A DNA stretch of 5,964 nt from Clostridiales bacterium UBA4644 (GCA_002405755.1 DHMK01000008.1:1-5964); one strand, 5' to 3'; counted from the first letter of the stretch, positions 1 through 5,443 are shown. Notes: generated by a model from the sequence alone, not told the origin. A program made the numbers and translations.

Positions 1-30
1 GTCGGGCGGCAGATCAGCTTTATAATTCAA

Positions 31-840
31 TTACGGCCGCAGGCCCATGCCGCCCTCCAGGGTGATGGTCTCGCCGCTCATATACTTGAAGTCCGGAGAG
101 GCCAGCTGGACGCAGACCCGGCCGATCTCCTTTTCCACGTTGCCGTAGTGGCCCATGGGCGGCATTTTCACATTGGCCTTGAAGGCGTCGGGATAGGCCT
201 TCTGAAAGCGCTCCAGCTGGGCCGTCCAGGCCAGGGGGCAGACCACGTTGACGTTGATGCCGTCCTTGCCCCATTCCGTGGCGGCCACGCGGCTCAGGCC
301 CCGGATGCCCTCCTTGGCGGCGGCGTAGGCGCACTGGCCAAAGTTGCCGAACAGGCCCGCGCCGGAGGCGAAGTTGATGACGGTGCCCCGGGTCTGGGCC
401 AAATAGGGGTAGCAGGCCTTCATATAATAAAAGGCTGCGTAAAGGCCGGAATAGATGGCCAGGTCAAACTGGGCCGTGGTGTGCTCCGCCAGCGTCACGC
501 CGGAGGCGGAGGCCTGGGCGTTGTTGATGAGCACGTCGATGCGGCCAAAGGCCTCCATGGCCTGGCGGACGACGTTTTGGGTGACGGCTTCGTTGTCGGC
601 CCCGGCGGCAACGTCGGCCTGCACCGGCAGCACCCGGATGCCGTAGAGCTGCTCCAGCTCCTCCCTGGCGTCCTGAAGCTTCTGCACATTGCGGCCGGTG
701 ATCACCAGATTGGCGCCCTCCTTGGCGTAGGCCGTGGCGATGCCGTAGCCGATGGAGCCGCAGTCGCCGTTTTCCAGCGTGGCCCGGCCGCCGCCGGTGA
801 GGAGCAGGGTCTTTCCCTGAAGAAAGCTTTGGTTTTCCAT
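31..840 (-). CDS. SDR family NAD(P)-dependent oxidoreductase, substrate unknown
   Basis: Predicted cytosolic 269-residue short-chain dehydrogenase/reductase with a Rossmann fold. The N-terminal nucleotide-binding motif is TGGG (residues 15-18), followed by an insert of roughly eight residues and then GSIGYGIA (28-35). This resembles a cross between the classical TGxxxGxG loop and the SIxxGIA loop of FabI-type enoyl reductases. Further landmarks are R50 and N51 after beta-2, D76, and NNAQ (106-109, usually NNAG). The catalytic Ser is S159 and the YxxxK pair is Y172/K176, with the usual 13-residue Ser-Tyr spacing. The helix-4 position normally held by the catalytic Asn appears to be S131. The C-terminus SGETITLEGGMGL is typical of SDRs. 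The ATG at 838-840 is chosen because AAGGAGG lies 7 nt upstream. An upstream in-frame ATG at 928-930 would place the promoter inside the gene. It is transcribed divergently from nfnAB. The family is certain; the substrate (oxoacyl, sugar, steroid or other) is not. Confidence 0.92.
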   Translation of the reverse strand: MENQSFLQGKTLLLTGGGRATLENGDCGSIGYGIATAYAKEGANLVITGRNVQKLQDAREELEQLYGIRVLPVQADVAAGADNEAVTQNVVRQAMEAFGRIDVLINNAQASASGVTLAEHTTAQFDLAIYSGLYAAFYYMKACYPYLAQTRGTVINFASGAGLFGNFGQCAYAAAKEGIRGLSRVAATEWGKDGINVNVVCPLAWTAQLERFQKAYPDAFKANVKMPPMGHYGNVEKEIGRVCVQLASPDFKYMSGETITLEGGMGLRP

Positions 841-847
841 AAAGAGA

Positions 848-854
848 CCTCCTT
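848..854 (-). promoter_or_regulatory. Ribosome-binding site of the SDR gene
   Basis: AAGGAGG on the minus strand, 7 nt before the ATG at 840. It fixes the start at 840 rather than at the in-frame ATG at 930. Confidence 0.85.
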
Positions 855-855
855 T

Positions 856-870
856 TCGTGCTGCGCACGA
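856..870 (-). other. Small perfect hairpin in the SDR leader
   Basis: Six-base arms TCGTGC (856-861) and GCACGA (865-870) surround a 3-nt loop. The hairpin lies in the predicted 5' leader only 1 nt upstream of the AAGGAGG site. It could tune translation or form an operator half; no function is established. Confidence 0.35.
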
Positions 871-882
871 TATTTTGATTAT

Positions 883-911
883 AGTATACAGGGAAGAGCC
901 GCCATATGCAA
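883..911 (-). promoter_or_regulatory. Predicted sigma-A promoter of the SDR gene
   Basis: On the minus strand a -35-like TTGCAT (906-911) is separated by 17 bp from TATACT (883-888), which overlaps a TATAAT (878-883). Transcription would start near 876, leaving a leader of about 35 nt. The -35 box matches the consensus at only three positions, so strength is uncertain. Confidence 0.55.
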
Positions 912-954
912 CAAAAAACCGTGAGAACATAAGATACTTTGCTGTTTTTCGCCC

Positions 955-1000
955 AACCGGCCAAGATTCCGGGCGGAAACGGCCTTTGGCCTGGTTTTTT
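955..1000 (+). terminator. Rho-independent terminator-like hairpin, forward orientation
   Basis: AACCGGCCAA (955-964) pairs with TTGGCC (986-991) and GGTT (993-996), bulging T992, to give a 10-bp stem. The 21-nt loop contains an inner TTCC/GGAA hairpin (967-978). A run of six T (995-1000) follows on the plus strand. No plus-strand gene lies immediately upstream, so it may insulate the nfn promoter from antisense read-through or be a remnant. Confidence 0.45.
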
Positions 1001-1007
1001 GCTATCG

Positions 1008-1025
1008 CTGTTAAAAAATTGGCAA
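1008..1025. promoter_or_regulatory. Rex-like operator candidate upstream of nfnAB
   Basis: CTGTTAA, a 4-nt spacer, then TTGGCAA. The 7-4-7 layout matches the clostridial Rex palindrome TTGTTAA-N4-TTAACAA at 11 of 14 fixed positions. It sits about 16 bp upstream of the -35 box. Rex senses the NADH/NAD+ ratio, which suits an NADH/NADPH/ferredoxin enzyme. The right arm is degenerate and the region AT-rich, so chance is possible. Confidence 0.25.
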
Positions 1026-1041
1026 AGCTCGAAAAAATAGA

Positions 1042-1069
1042 TTGACTTCCTGTGCCGGGATGTTATACT
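1042..1069 (+). promoter_or_regulatory. Predicted sigma-A promoter of nfnAB (extended -10)
   Basis: TTGACT (1042-1047), a 16-bp spacer, then TATACT (1064-1069). It is preceded by the TGn extended -10 element (TG at 1061-1062). Transcription would begin near 1076, about 75 nt before the nfnA start. Confidence 0.75.
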
Positions 1070-1151
1070 GAAAATGCTGACTATGTTTATGTTGAAAAAG
1101 AGACAAACAAAACGAGGCTCCCCATGGAGGCTCAGGAAAGGCTGGTAGCGA

Positions 1152-1994
1152 ATGTACCGTATCATAACAAAAAAGATCCTGAATCCTACCGTCGCCCTGA
1201 TGGAGATCGAAGCGCCGATGGTAGCCCACAAGGCCCAGCCCGGCCAGTTCATCATCCTGCGGGTGGACGAAAACGGAGAACGGATCCCTCTCACCATCGC
1301 CGGATATGACCGGGAAAAGGGCACGGTCACCGTCATCTTCCAGGTGGTGGGGGCCACCACCGCCAAGCTGAACCACAAGGCAGAGGGCGAAATGATCCAG
1401 GATTTTGTCGGCCCGCTGGGCAACGCCACCCATACCGAGGGCCTGAAGAAGGTTGCCGTGGTGGGCGGCGGCGTGGGCTGCGCCATTGCGCTGCCGGTGG
1501 CGCAGAAGCTCCATGAGCAGGGCTGTGAGGTCCATTCCATCGTGGGCTTCCGCACCAGAGATCTGGTGATCCTGGAGGACGACTTCCGCGCCTGCTCCGA
1601 CGAGCTGAAGCTGATGACCGACGACGGCTCCTACGGCGAAAAGGGCCTGGTGACCAACGCGCTGGAGGCGCTGATCCAGGCGGGAAATCAATATGATCAG
1701 GTCATCGCCATCGGCCCGCTGATCATGATGAAATTCACCGTTCAGACCGCGCTGAAATACGGCCTGAAGACCGTCGTCTCCATGAACCCCATCATGGTGG
1801 ACGGTACGGGCATGTGCGGCGGCTGCCGCCTGACCGTTGGCGGAAAGACCCGGTTCGCCTGCGTGGACGGCCCGGAGTTTGACGGCGCGCTGGTGGACTT
1901 TGACGAGACCATGTCCCGCGGCTCCGTTTATCAGGCCTTTGAGCGCCACGCCTATGAGGAGACCTGCAATCTGTTTCAGAAGGAGGTGCGGTGA
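1152..1994 (+). CDS. nfnA: NfnA: NADH-dependent ferredoxin:NADP+ oxidoreductase, small subunit
   Basis: Small subunit (280 residues) of the cytosolic electron-bifurcating transhydrogenase NfnAB. The complex reversibly couples 2 NADPH + NAD+ + oxidised ferredoxin to 2 NADP+ + NADH + reduced ferredoxin. The N-terminal half is a ferredoxin-reductase-type FAD barrel with RIPLT (44-48). It is followed by a pyridine-nucleotide domain that opens with VVGGGVGCA (103-111). The C-terminal loop MCGGC (C222, C225) plus C237 in ACVDGPEFD is the [2Fe-2S] site; in the characterised enzyme an Asp supplies the fourth ligand. Length is normal for the family, which is also annotated as SudB or as a dihydroorotate dehydrogenase electron-transfer-like protein. 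The ATG at 1152 is the first possible start, because an in-frame TAG lies at 1146-1148. Its ribosome-binding site (AGGAAAGG, ending 10 nt upstream) is only moderate. It overlaps nfnB by 4 nt. Confidence 0.95.
   Translation: MYRIITKKILNPTVALMEIEAPMVAHKAQPGQFIILRVDENGERIPLTIAGYDREKGTVTVIFQVVGATTAKLNHKAEGEMIQDFVGPLGNATHTEGLKKVAVVGGGVGCAIALPVAQKLHEQGCEVHSIVGFRTRDLVILEDDFRACSDELKLMTDDGSYGEKGLVTNALEALIQAGNQYDQVIAIGPLIMMKFTVQTALKYGLKTVVSMNPIMVDGTGMCGGCRLTVGGKTRFACVDGPEFDGALVDFDETMSRGSVYQAFERHAYEETCNLFQKEVR
1980..1988 (+). promoter_or_regulatory. Ribosome-binding site of nfnB inside the 3' end of nfnA
   Basis: AAGGAGGTG lies within the last nfnA codons. Its AGGAGG core ends 4 nt before the GTG at 1991 and 10 nt before the ATG at 1997. 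The GTG overlapping the nfnA stop is preferred because it gives the usual coupled arrangement and the more typical spacing. The ATG two codons downstream cannot be excluded. Confidence 0.75.
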
Positions 1995-3409
1995 ACATGG
2001 CCGACATGAAGATGCACCGCCACGAGATGCCCGCCCAGGAGCCTGCGGTGCGCAGCCGCAATTTTGACGAGGTGACGCTGGGCTATACCCGGGAAATGGC
2101 CATGGAGGAGGCCACCCGCTGCATGGGCTGCACCGCCATGCCCTGCCGGGCCGGCTGCCCCGTGCAGATCCGCATCCCCGCCTTTGTGGCCAAGGTGGCC
2201 GAGGGGGATTTTGAGGGGGCCTATCAGGTGCTGCACCAGACCTCCAGCCTGCCCGCCGTCTGCGGACGGGTGTGTCCCCAGGAAAATCAGTGTGAAAAAT
2301 ACTGCGTCCGCGGCAAGGTGGATGAGCCGGTGGCCATCGGCCGGCTGGAGCGCTTCGTGGCCGACTGGCACAATGCCAACGCCGCCGAGGCCCCGGCAAA
2401 GCCCGCGTCCAACGGACATAAGGTGGCCATCATCGGCTCCGGCCCCGCGGGCCTGACCTGCGCCGGCGATCTGGCCAAGCTGGGCTACGCCGTGACGGTG
2501 TTTGAGGCCCTGCACAAGGCCGGCGGCGTTTTGGTCTACGGCATCCCCGAGTTCCGCCTGCCCAAGGCCATCGTCCAGCAGGAGGTGGACGGGCTGAAGG
2601 CTCTGGGCGTGGAGATCTGCACCAACACCGTGGTGGGCAAAACGGTCACCGTGGACGAGCTGATGGGCGAGATGGGCTTCGAGGCCGTGTTCATCGGCTC
2701 CGGCGCGGGCCTGCCCAAGTTTATGGACATCCCCGGGGAAAACCTGAAGGGCGTTTATTCCGCCAATGAATTCCTCACCCGCATCAACCTGATGAAGGCC
2801 TATCTGCCCGATTCCGACACGCCCATCCAGCACGGTCAGAGGGTCGCCGTGGTGGGCGGCGGCAACGTGGCTATGGATGCGGCCCGCTGCGCCCGCCGTC
2901 TGGGCGCGGAGGTGACGGTGGTCTACCGCCGCTCCGAAAAGGAGCTGCCCGCCCGGGCGGAGGAGGTGGAGCACGCCAAGGAGGAGGGCGTTGTGTTCCA
3001 TACCCTCACCAATCCGGTGGAGATCCTGGGCTATCATAATCCCGACGACCGCCGGGATCCCAAAAACAACACCGTCTGCGGCATGCGCTGCGAAAGGATG
3101 GAGCTGGGCGAGCCGGACGAGCGGGGCCGCCGCCGTCCCGTGGCCATTCCGGACAGCCTGTTTGAGCTGGAAACGGACTGCGTCATCATGGCCCTGGGCA
3201 CCAGCCCCAACCCCCTGATCAAAAACACCACCCACGGGCTGGAGGTCAACCAGCGCGGCGGCATCATCGTGAATGAAGACGCGCTCACCAGCCGCGCGGG
3301 CGTTTATGCCGGCGGCGACGCCGTTACCGGCGCGGCAACGGTGATCCTGGCCATGGGCGCGGGCAAGCAGGGCGCGGCCTCCATCCACGCCTGGCTCAGC
3401 GGAAAATAA
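1991..3409 (+). CDS. nfnB: NfnB: NADH-dependent ferredoxin:NADP+ oxidoreductase, large subunit
   Basis: Large, bifurcating subunit (472 residues) of NfnAB, homologous to the small subunit of NADPH glutamate synthase, so automatic pipelines often label it gltA or gltD. Two N-terminal cysteine groups bind two [4Fe-4S] clusters: C44, C47, C52, C56 and C91, C95, C101, C105. An FAD-binding Rossmann motif GSGPAG (149-154) follows, then the NADPH-binding motif GGGNVA (289-294) with VVYRRSEKELPAR downstream. A second FAD contact is AGGDAVTG near 441-448. The FAD here is the expected bifurcation site, where NADPH electrons split towards ferredoxin and, via NfnA, to NAD+. The adjacent nfnA and absence of a large glutamate synthase gene favour Nfn over glutamate synthase. 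The start overlaps the nfnA stop (GTGA), implying translational coupling. No key residue appears to be missing. Confidence 0.95.
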   Translation: MNMADMKMHRHEMPAQEPAVRSRNFDEVTLGYTREMAMEEATRCMGCTAMPCRAGCPVQIRIPAFVAKVAEGDFEGAYQVLHQTSSLPAVCGRVCPQENQCEKYCVRGKVDEPVAIGRLERFVADWHNANAAEAPAKPASNGHKVAIIGSGPAGLTCAGDLAKLGYAVTVFEALHKAGGVLVYGIPEFRLPKAIVQQEVDGLKALGVEICTNTVVGKTVTVDELMGEMGFEAVFIGSGAGLPKFMDIPGENLKGVYSANEFLTRINLMKAYLPDSDTPIQHGQRVAVVGGGNVAMDAARCARRLGAEVTVVYRRSEKELPARAEEVEHAKEEGVVFHTLTNPVEILGYHNPDDRRDPKNNTVCGMRCERMELGEPDERGRRRPVAIPDSLFELETDCVIMALGTSPNPLIKNTTHGLEVNQRGGIIVNEDALTSRAGVYAGGDAVTGAATVILAMGAGKQGAASIHAWLSGK

Positions 3410-3426
3410 GGCATAGTTCACAAGAG

Positions 3427-3454
3427 CATCCGGGATCTTTCCCGGATGTTTTTT
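3427..3454 (+). terminator. Rho-independent terminator of nfnAB
   Basis: CATCCGGGA (3427-3435) and TCCCGGATG (3440-3448) form a perfect 9-bp stem with loop TCTT, followed by six T. It begins 18 nt after the nfnB stop. Confidence 0.93.
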
Positions 3455-3485
3455 CATATTCCGGAGATTTTTTTTAGGCGCGCGC

Positions 3486-3514
3486 TTGCAATCGTTGGCG
3501 GAGCGTGATAAAAT
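3486..3514 (+). promoter_or_regulatory. Predicted sigma-A promoter of the TasA-like gene
   Basis: TTGCAA (3486-3491), a 17-bp spacer, then TAAAAT (3509-3514) with a TG (3506-3507) extended -10. Transcription would begin near 3521, giving a leader of about 130 nt. A TATAAT at 3626-3631 lacks a -35 box at suitable spacing and is not preferred. Confidence 0.6.
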
Positions 3515-3520
3515 GGCAAT

Positions 3521-3612
3521 GCAGCGAAGGCTGCCAAAGGCCATGGCCTTTTTCTGCGCTCCCACGGAAAGAGCGCAGAAATGCGCTCTCCGAATGTGAC
3601 CGGCTTTTGCCG
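3521..3612 (+). other. Structured 5' leader with competing hairpins
   Basis: Between the promoter and start codon lie several inverted repeats. GCAGC/GCTGC (3521-3534) has a 4-nt loop. A perfect palindrome AAAGGCCATGGCCTTT spans 3536-3551. An 11-bp stem joins 3551-3561 to 3571-3581. An alternative 7-bp stem joins 3571-3577 to 3582-3588 across a GAAA tetraloop. CGGC/GCCG spans 3601-3612. The middle arm (3571-3577) can pair with either neighbour but not both, the logic of an attenuator or cis-regulatory RNA. TCTCC (3587-3591) is complementary to GGAGA in the ribosome-binding site (3638-3642). No known riboswitch class is recognised and there is no clear terminator, so any regulation might act on translation. 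Confidence 0.45.
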
Positions 3613-3634
3613 ATGACATAATATTTATAATAGT

Positions 3635-3641
3635 AAAGGAG
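3635..3641 (+). promoter_or_regulatory. Ribosome-binding site of the TasA-like gene
   Basis: AAAGGAG ends 9 nt before the ATG at 3651, in an A-rich stretch that should be unstructured unless it pairs with TCTCC at 3587-3591. Confidence 0.75.
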
Positions 3642-3650
3642 AAAAAACAC

Positions 3651-5099
3651 ATGAAAAGCAAAAAGAGTGCGCTGCTTTTGAGCTTCACCTCCCTGCTCAT
3701 CTGCTTCGCCATGCTGGTGGGCTCCACCTTCGCCTGGTTCACCGATACGGCGACGACGGGGGTCAATAAGATCCAGGCGGGTAATCTGGACATTCTTCTT
3801 GCAACTTGGAACACAAATACGAATAAGTATGATTCAGTCGAAGGACAAACCATGCAGTTTGTTGCAAAAGACGGTCGTACCGATATTTTTTGGGAGCCAG
3901 GCTGTACTTATGAGTTGCCGGAACTTTTTGCAAGCAACCAGGGCAATCTGGCTTTGAAGTGCAAGTTTGCGGTAAACGGCTTCAAGGGTGATCTCAAGTT
4001 GCTTGATGCTCTTGAATTTTCTGTCAAGTATCGTGCTTGGAATATCGATCCGGATACCGGTTCAGTTGACATAGATTTTAGTCACCAGTATGGCGAGAAT
4101 GAGCCGTTGGATGAGTTCACAACGCATGAGTTTCGTTTGCCTCCTGCCAACGATCGTCACGATTATTTTATTGCATTTACAATCAGTGCTCATATGAAAG
4201 AAGAAGCGGGAAACGAGTATCAAAATCTTTCTCTGGATGGCATCGGCATTACCGTCGTAGCCACGCAGTATACTTATGAGAAGGACAGCATCAGCGATCA
4301 GTACGATAAGGACGCGACTTATCCCGAGGTGGAAGCTGACAAGCTCGCCGAAACGCTGCCCACGCTGGCGGACAACGCCGTCATTACCGTGAACGGCACG
4401 GTGAATGATGCGCTGACGATCAGCAAGCCTGTGACCATCCACAACCTGACCGCCACCGCGCCTGTGACCATTGCCAGCGACGGCGTGACGCTGAATGCGG
4501 CCAACATCGAATATAAGGCTGCGAAAACGCCCGCACTTGTTGCTAACTCCGGCGTGAAGGATGTTACCATCACCAATTCCGTGATCACTGCGGAAACGGG
4601 AGACAAGGGCAGCCATACCGCGGTGTCTCTGCCTGTTTCCGGCAAGGTCGTGTTCACCGGCAACACCGTGACCAATAACTACAACGGCGTGGAGTTTGGT
4701 CAGGACAAGACGGAGCTTCTGGGCGATGGCAGCGTCATTGCGAATAATACCTTCAAAAACATCGGCAATAACGCGATCAGTATTTACAGAGTTGCAGAAG
4801 GCGCCACCGTCACCATCGAGAACAATGTTTTCGAGAAGGTCAGCAACGCCATCCGCCTGTCCAACTATGCTGAAAGCACGACCGCGACCTTTGAGATCAA
4901 GAATAACACCGTGGATATTGTGAACTCCTGGGGAAACGTCTTTGTCCTGCTTCAGGATACTAATAATAATGATTTCTCCAAGTACACTCTGAACTTCAGT
5001 GATAACACCTTTAATGGTGAGACCGTGAATTATTATAAAGTCTACAGCGACGCGACGAAGGGCTTTGTCGACAACAATAATCCTGTCGTTAAGTACTAA
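3651..5099 (+). CDS. Secreted TasA/camelysin-like protein fused to a parallel beta-helix domain
   Basis: Predicted exported surface protein of 482 residues. The N-terminus is a SipW-dependent-type signal peptide: KSKK, a hydrophobic core at about 7-23, then GSTFAWFTD (24-32). By analogy with TasA, cleavage should fall next to F30. QAGNLDI near 44 and the TasA-like signatures EPGCTYELPELF, SNQGNLALKCKF and ITVVATQYTYEKDS define a filament-type domain up to about 215. A linker leads to a C-terminal half (about 240-470) of short strands separated by Asn-rich turns (NNTFKN, ENNVFE, KNNTV, SDNTF), typical of right-handed parallel beta-helix (PbH1) proteins. No LPxTG, transmembrane or S-layer anchor is visible, and no sipW gene lies in the window. 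TasA family members build amyloid-like or donor-strand extracellular fibres; a role as a decorated fibre or glycan-binding or glycan-cleaving surface protein is inference. GC content drops sharply at about 3780-4260, suggesting a recombinant central segment. Confidence 0.85.
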   Translation: MKSKKSALLLSFTSLLICFAMLVGSTFAWFTDTATTGVNKIQAGNLDILLATWNTNTNKYDSVEGQTMQFVAKDGRTDIFWEPGCTYELPELFASNQGNLALKCKFAVNGFKGDLKLLDALEFSVKYRAWNIDPDTGSVDIDFSHQYGENEPLDEFTTHEFRLPPANDRHDYFIAFTISAHMKEEAGNEYQNLSLDGIGITVVATQYTYEKDSISDQYDKDATYPEVEADKLAETLPTLADNAVITVNGTVNDALTISKPVTIHNLTATAPVTIASDGVTLNAANIEYKAAKTPALVANSGVKDVTITNSVITAETGDKGSHTAVSLPVSGKVVFTGNTVTNNYNGVEFGQDKTELLGDGSVIANNTFKNIGNNAISIYRVAEGATVTIENNVFEKVSNAIRLSNYAESTTATFEIKNNTVDIVNSWGNVFVLLQDTNNNDFSKYTLNFSDNTFNGETVNYYKVYSDATKGFVDNNNPVVKY

Positions 5100-5135
5100 T
5101 TCTTTGCGCTTCGCGGCGCACCAGATAACACACCC

Positions 5136-5165
5136 CCCCGGCGGCAAAGCCGCCGGGGATTTTTT
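5136..5165 (+). terminator. Rho-independent terminator of the TasA-like gene
   Basis: CCCCGGCGGC (5136-5145) and GCCGCCGGGG (5149-5158) form a perfect 10-bp GC stem with an AAA loop, followed by A and six T (5160-5165). It starts 36 nt after the stop codon. Confidence 0.95.
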
Positions 5166-5167
5166 GC

Positions 5168-5216
5168 GCAAAAAAAGAACGCTGTCCGGACAGGCTCGCC
5201 GGGACAGCGCTTTTTT
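5168..5216 (-). terminator. Bidirectional terminator closing the trxA-ftr operon
   Basis: GCTGTCC (5181-5187) pairs with GGACAGC (5202-5208). The stem is flanked by an A-run (5170-5176) on the left and six T (5211-5216) on the right, so each strand reads a hairpin followed by U residues. On the minus strand it lies about 27 nt after the ftr stop. On the plus strand it would back up the terminator at 5136-5165. A 12-bp palindrome, CTGTCCGGACAG (5182-5193), gives an alternative fold. Confidence 0.85.
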
Positions 5217-5242
5217 CAGGATCGGACACGCCCGCTCCTGCT

Positions 5243-5443
5243 TCAATCCTTGCTTTTGTAATAAAGGCGGCAGTGGCACCAGCCCTCAAAGTCCGGGTCG
5301 GCCATCTGCTGGCGAAACTCCTTGCAGGGGCAGCGGGTCTCCGCCGTCCGCTCCAGCCGGCAGGGGCAATGCCCGTCCTTGCGGCGCAGGCCCTCCCGCA
5401 GGGTGGCTACATAGGCCGCGTCGTCATTCAGCCGGATGCTCAC
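5243..5443 (-). CDS. Ferredoxin-thioredoxin reductase catalytic-subunit-like protein
   Basis: A 66-residue protein with three Cys-x-Cys motifs, CPC (26-28), CPC (38-40) and CHC (56-58), the signature of the ferredoxin-thioredoxin reductase (FTR) catalytic chain. In plant-type FTR four of these Cys hold a [4Fe-4S] cluster and the second and last form the active disulfide. By position the cluster ligands here would be C26, C38, C40 and C56, and the redox pair C28/C58. Spacers are 9 and 15 residues instead of the plant-type 16 and 8, and the protein is much shorter than the roughly 110-residue chloroplast chain. The GTG at 5441-5443 is chosen because AGGAGG lies 6 nt upstream and family similarity begins there; the frame extends farther upstream without homology. 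It overlaps trxA by 20 nt. It is predicted to reduce the co-encoded thioredoxin with electrons from ferredoxin. No FTR variable-chain gene is present in the window. Confidence 0.85.
   Translation of the reverse strand: MSIRLNDDAAYVATLREGLRRKDGHCPCRLERTAETRCPCKEFRQQMADPDFEGWCHCRLYYKSKD

Larger units (their letters stand above)
841..1151. other. Divergent intergenic region between the SDR gene and nfnA
   Basis: This 311-nt stretch holds no gene that I can support. In order it contains the SDR ribosome-binding site, leader hairpin and promoter; a forward terminator-like hairpin at 955-1000; a Rex-like palindrome at 1008-1025; the nfn promoter at 1042-1069; and an nfn leader of about 75 nt. That leader contains GAGGCTC twice (1114-1120 and 1127-1133) and a short CTCC/GGAG hairpin (1118-1129). 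It is visibly more AT-rich than the flanking genes. Confidence 0.7.

Noticed and set aside
1..30. SDR terminator or downstream gene at the left edge
   Set aside because: The 30 nt after the SDR stop show no hairpin with a T-run and no start or end of another gene that can be supported.
841..930. N-terminal extension of the SDR to the ATG at 928-930
   Set aside because: It would cover the predicted promoter and ribosome-binding site, and the added residues do not resemble an SDR start.
1124..1309. ATG at 1124 opening a short plus-strand frame overlapping the start of nfnA
   Set aside because: No ribosome-binding site, out of frame with nfnA, and its translation is a frame shadow without family resemblance.
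464..1555. 363-codon open frame on the minus strand crossing the SDR gene, the intergenic region and nfnA
   Set aside because: It runs across two promoters and two well-supported genes in a different frame, with low-complexity basic sequence at its end.
1011..2399. 462-codon open frame on the minus strand opposite nfnAB
   Set aside because: A shadow of nfnA and nfnB with no recognisable domain and no suitable ribosome-binding site noticed.
3427..3612. Invertible promoter (phase variation) for the surface gene
   Set aside because: The inverted repeats found here are local hairpins; no pair of matching arms flanking the promoter was seen and no recombinase gene lies in the window.
3607..3631. 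Second promoter made of TTGCCG and TATAAT just before the TasA-like gene
   Set aside because: The spacer is only 13 bp, too short for sigma-A; the promoter at 3486-3514 fits better.
1976..3853. 625-codon open frame on the minus strand opposite nfnB
   Set aside because: It is antisense to a clear NfnB, is rich in Gly/Ala/His/Arg typical of GC-rich shadow frames, and resembles no protein family.
4062..5279. 405-codon open frame on the minus strand opposite the TasA-like gene
   Set aside because: It passes through both terminators and is antisense to a gene with a clear signal peptide and domains.
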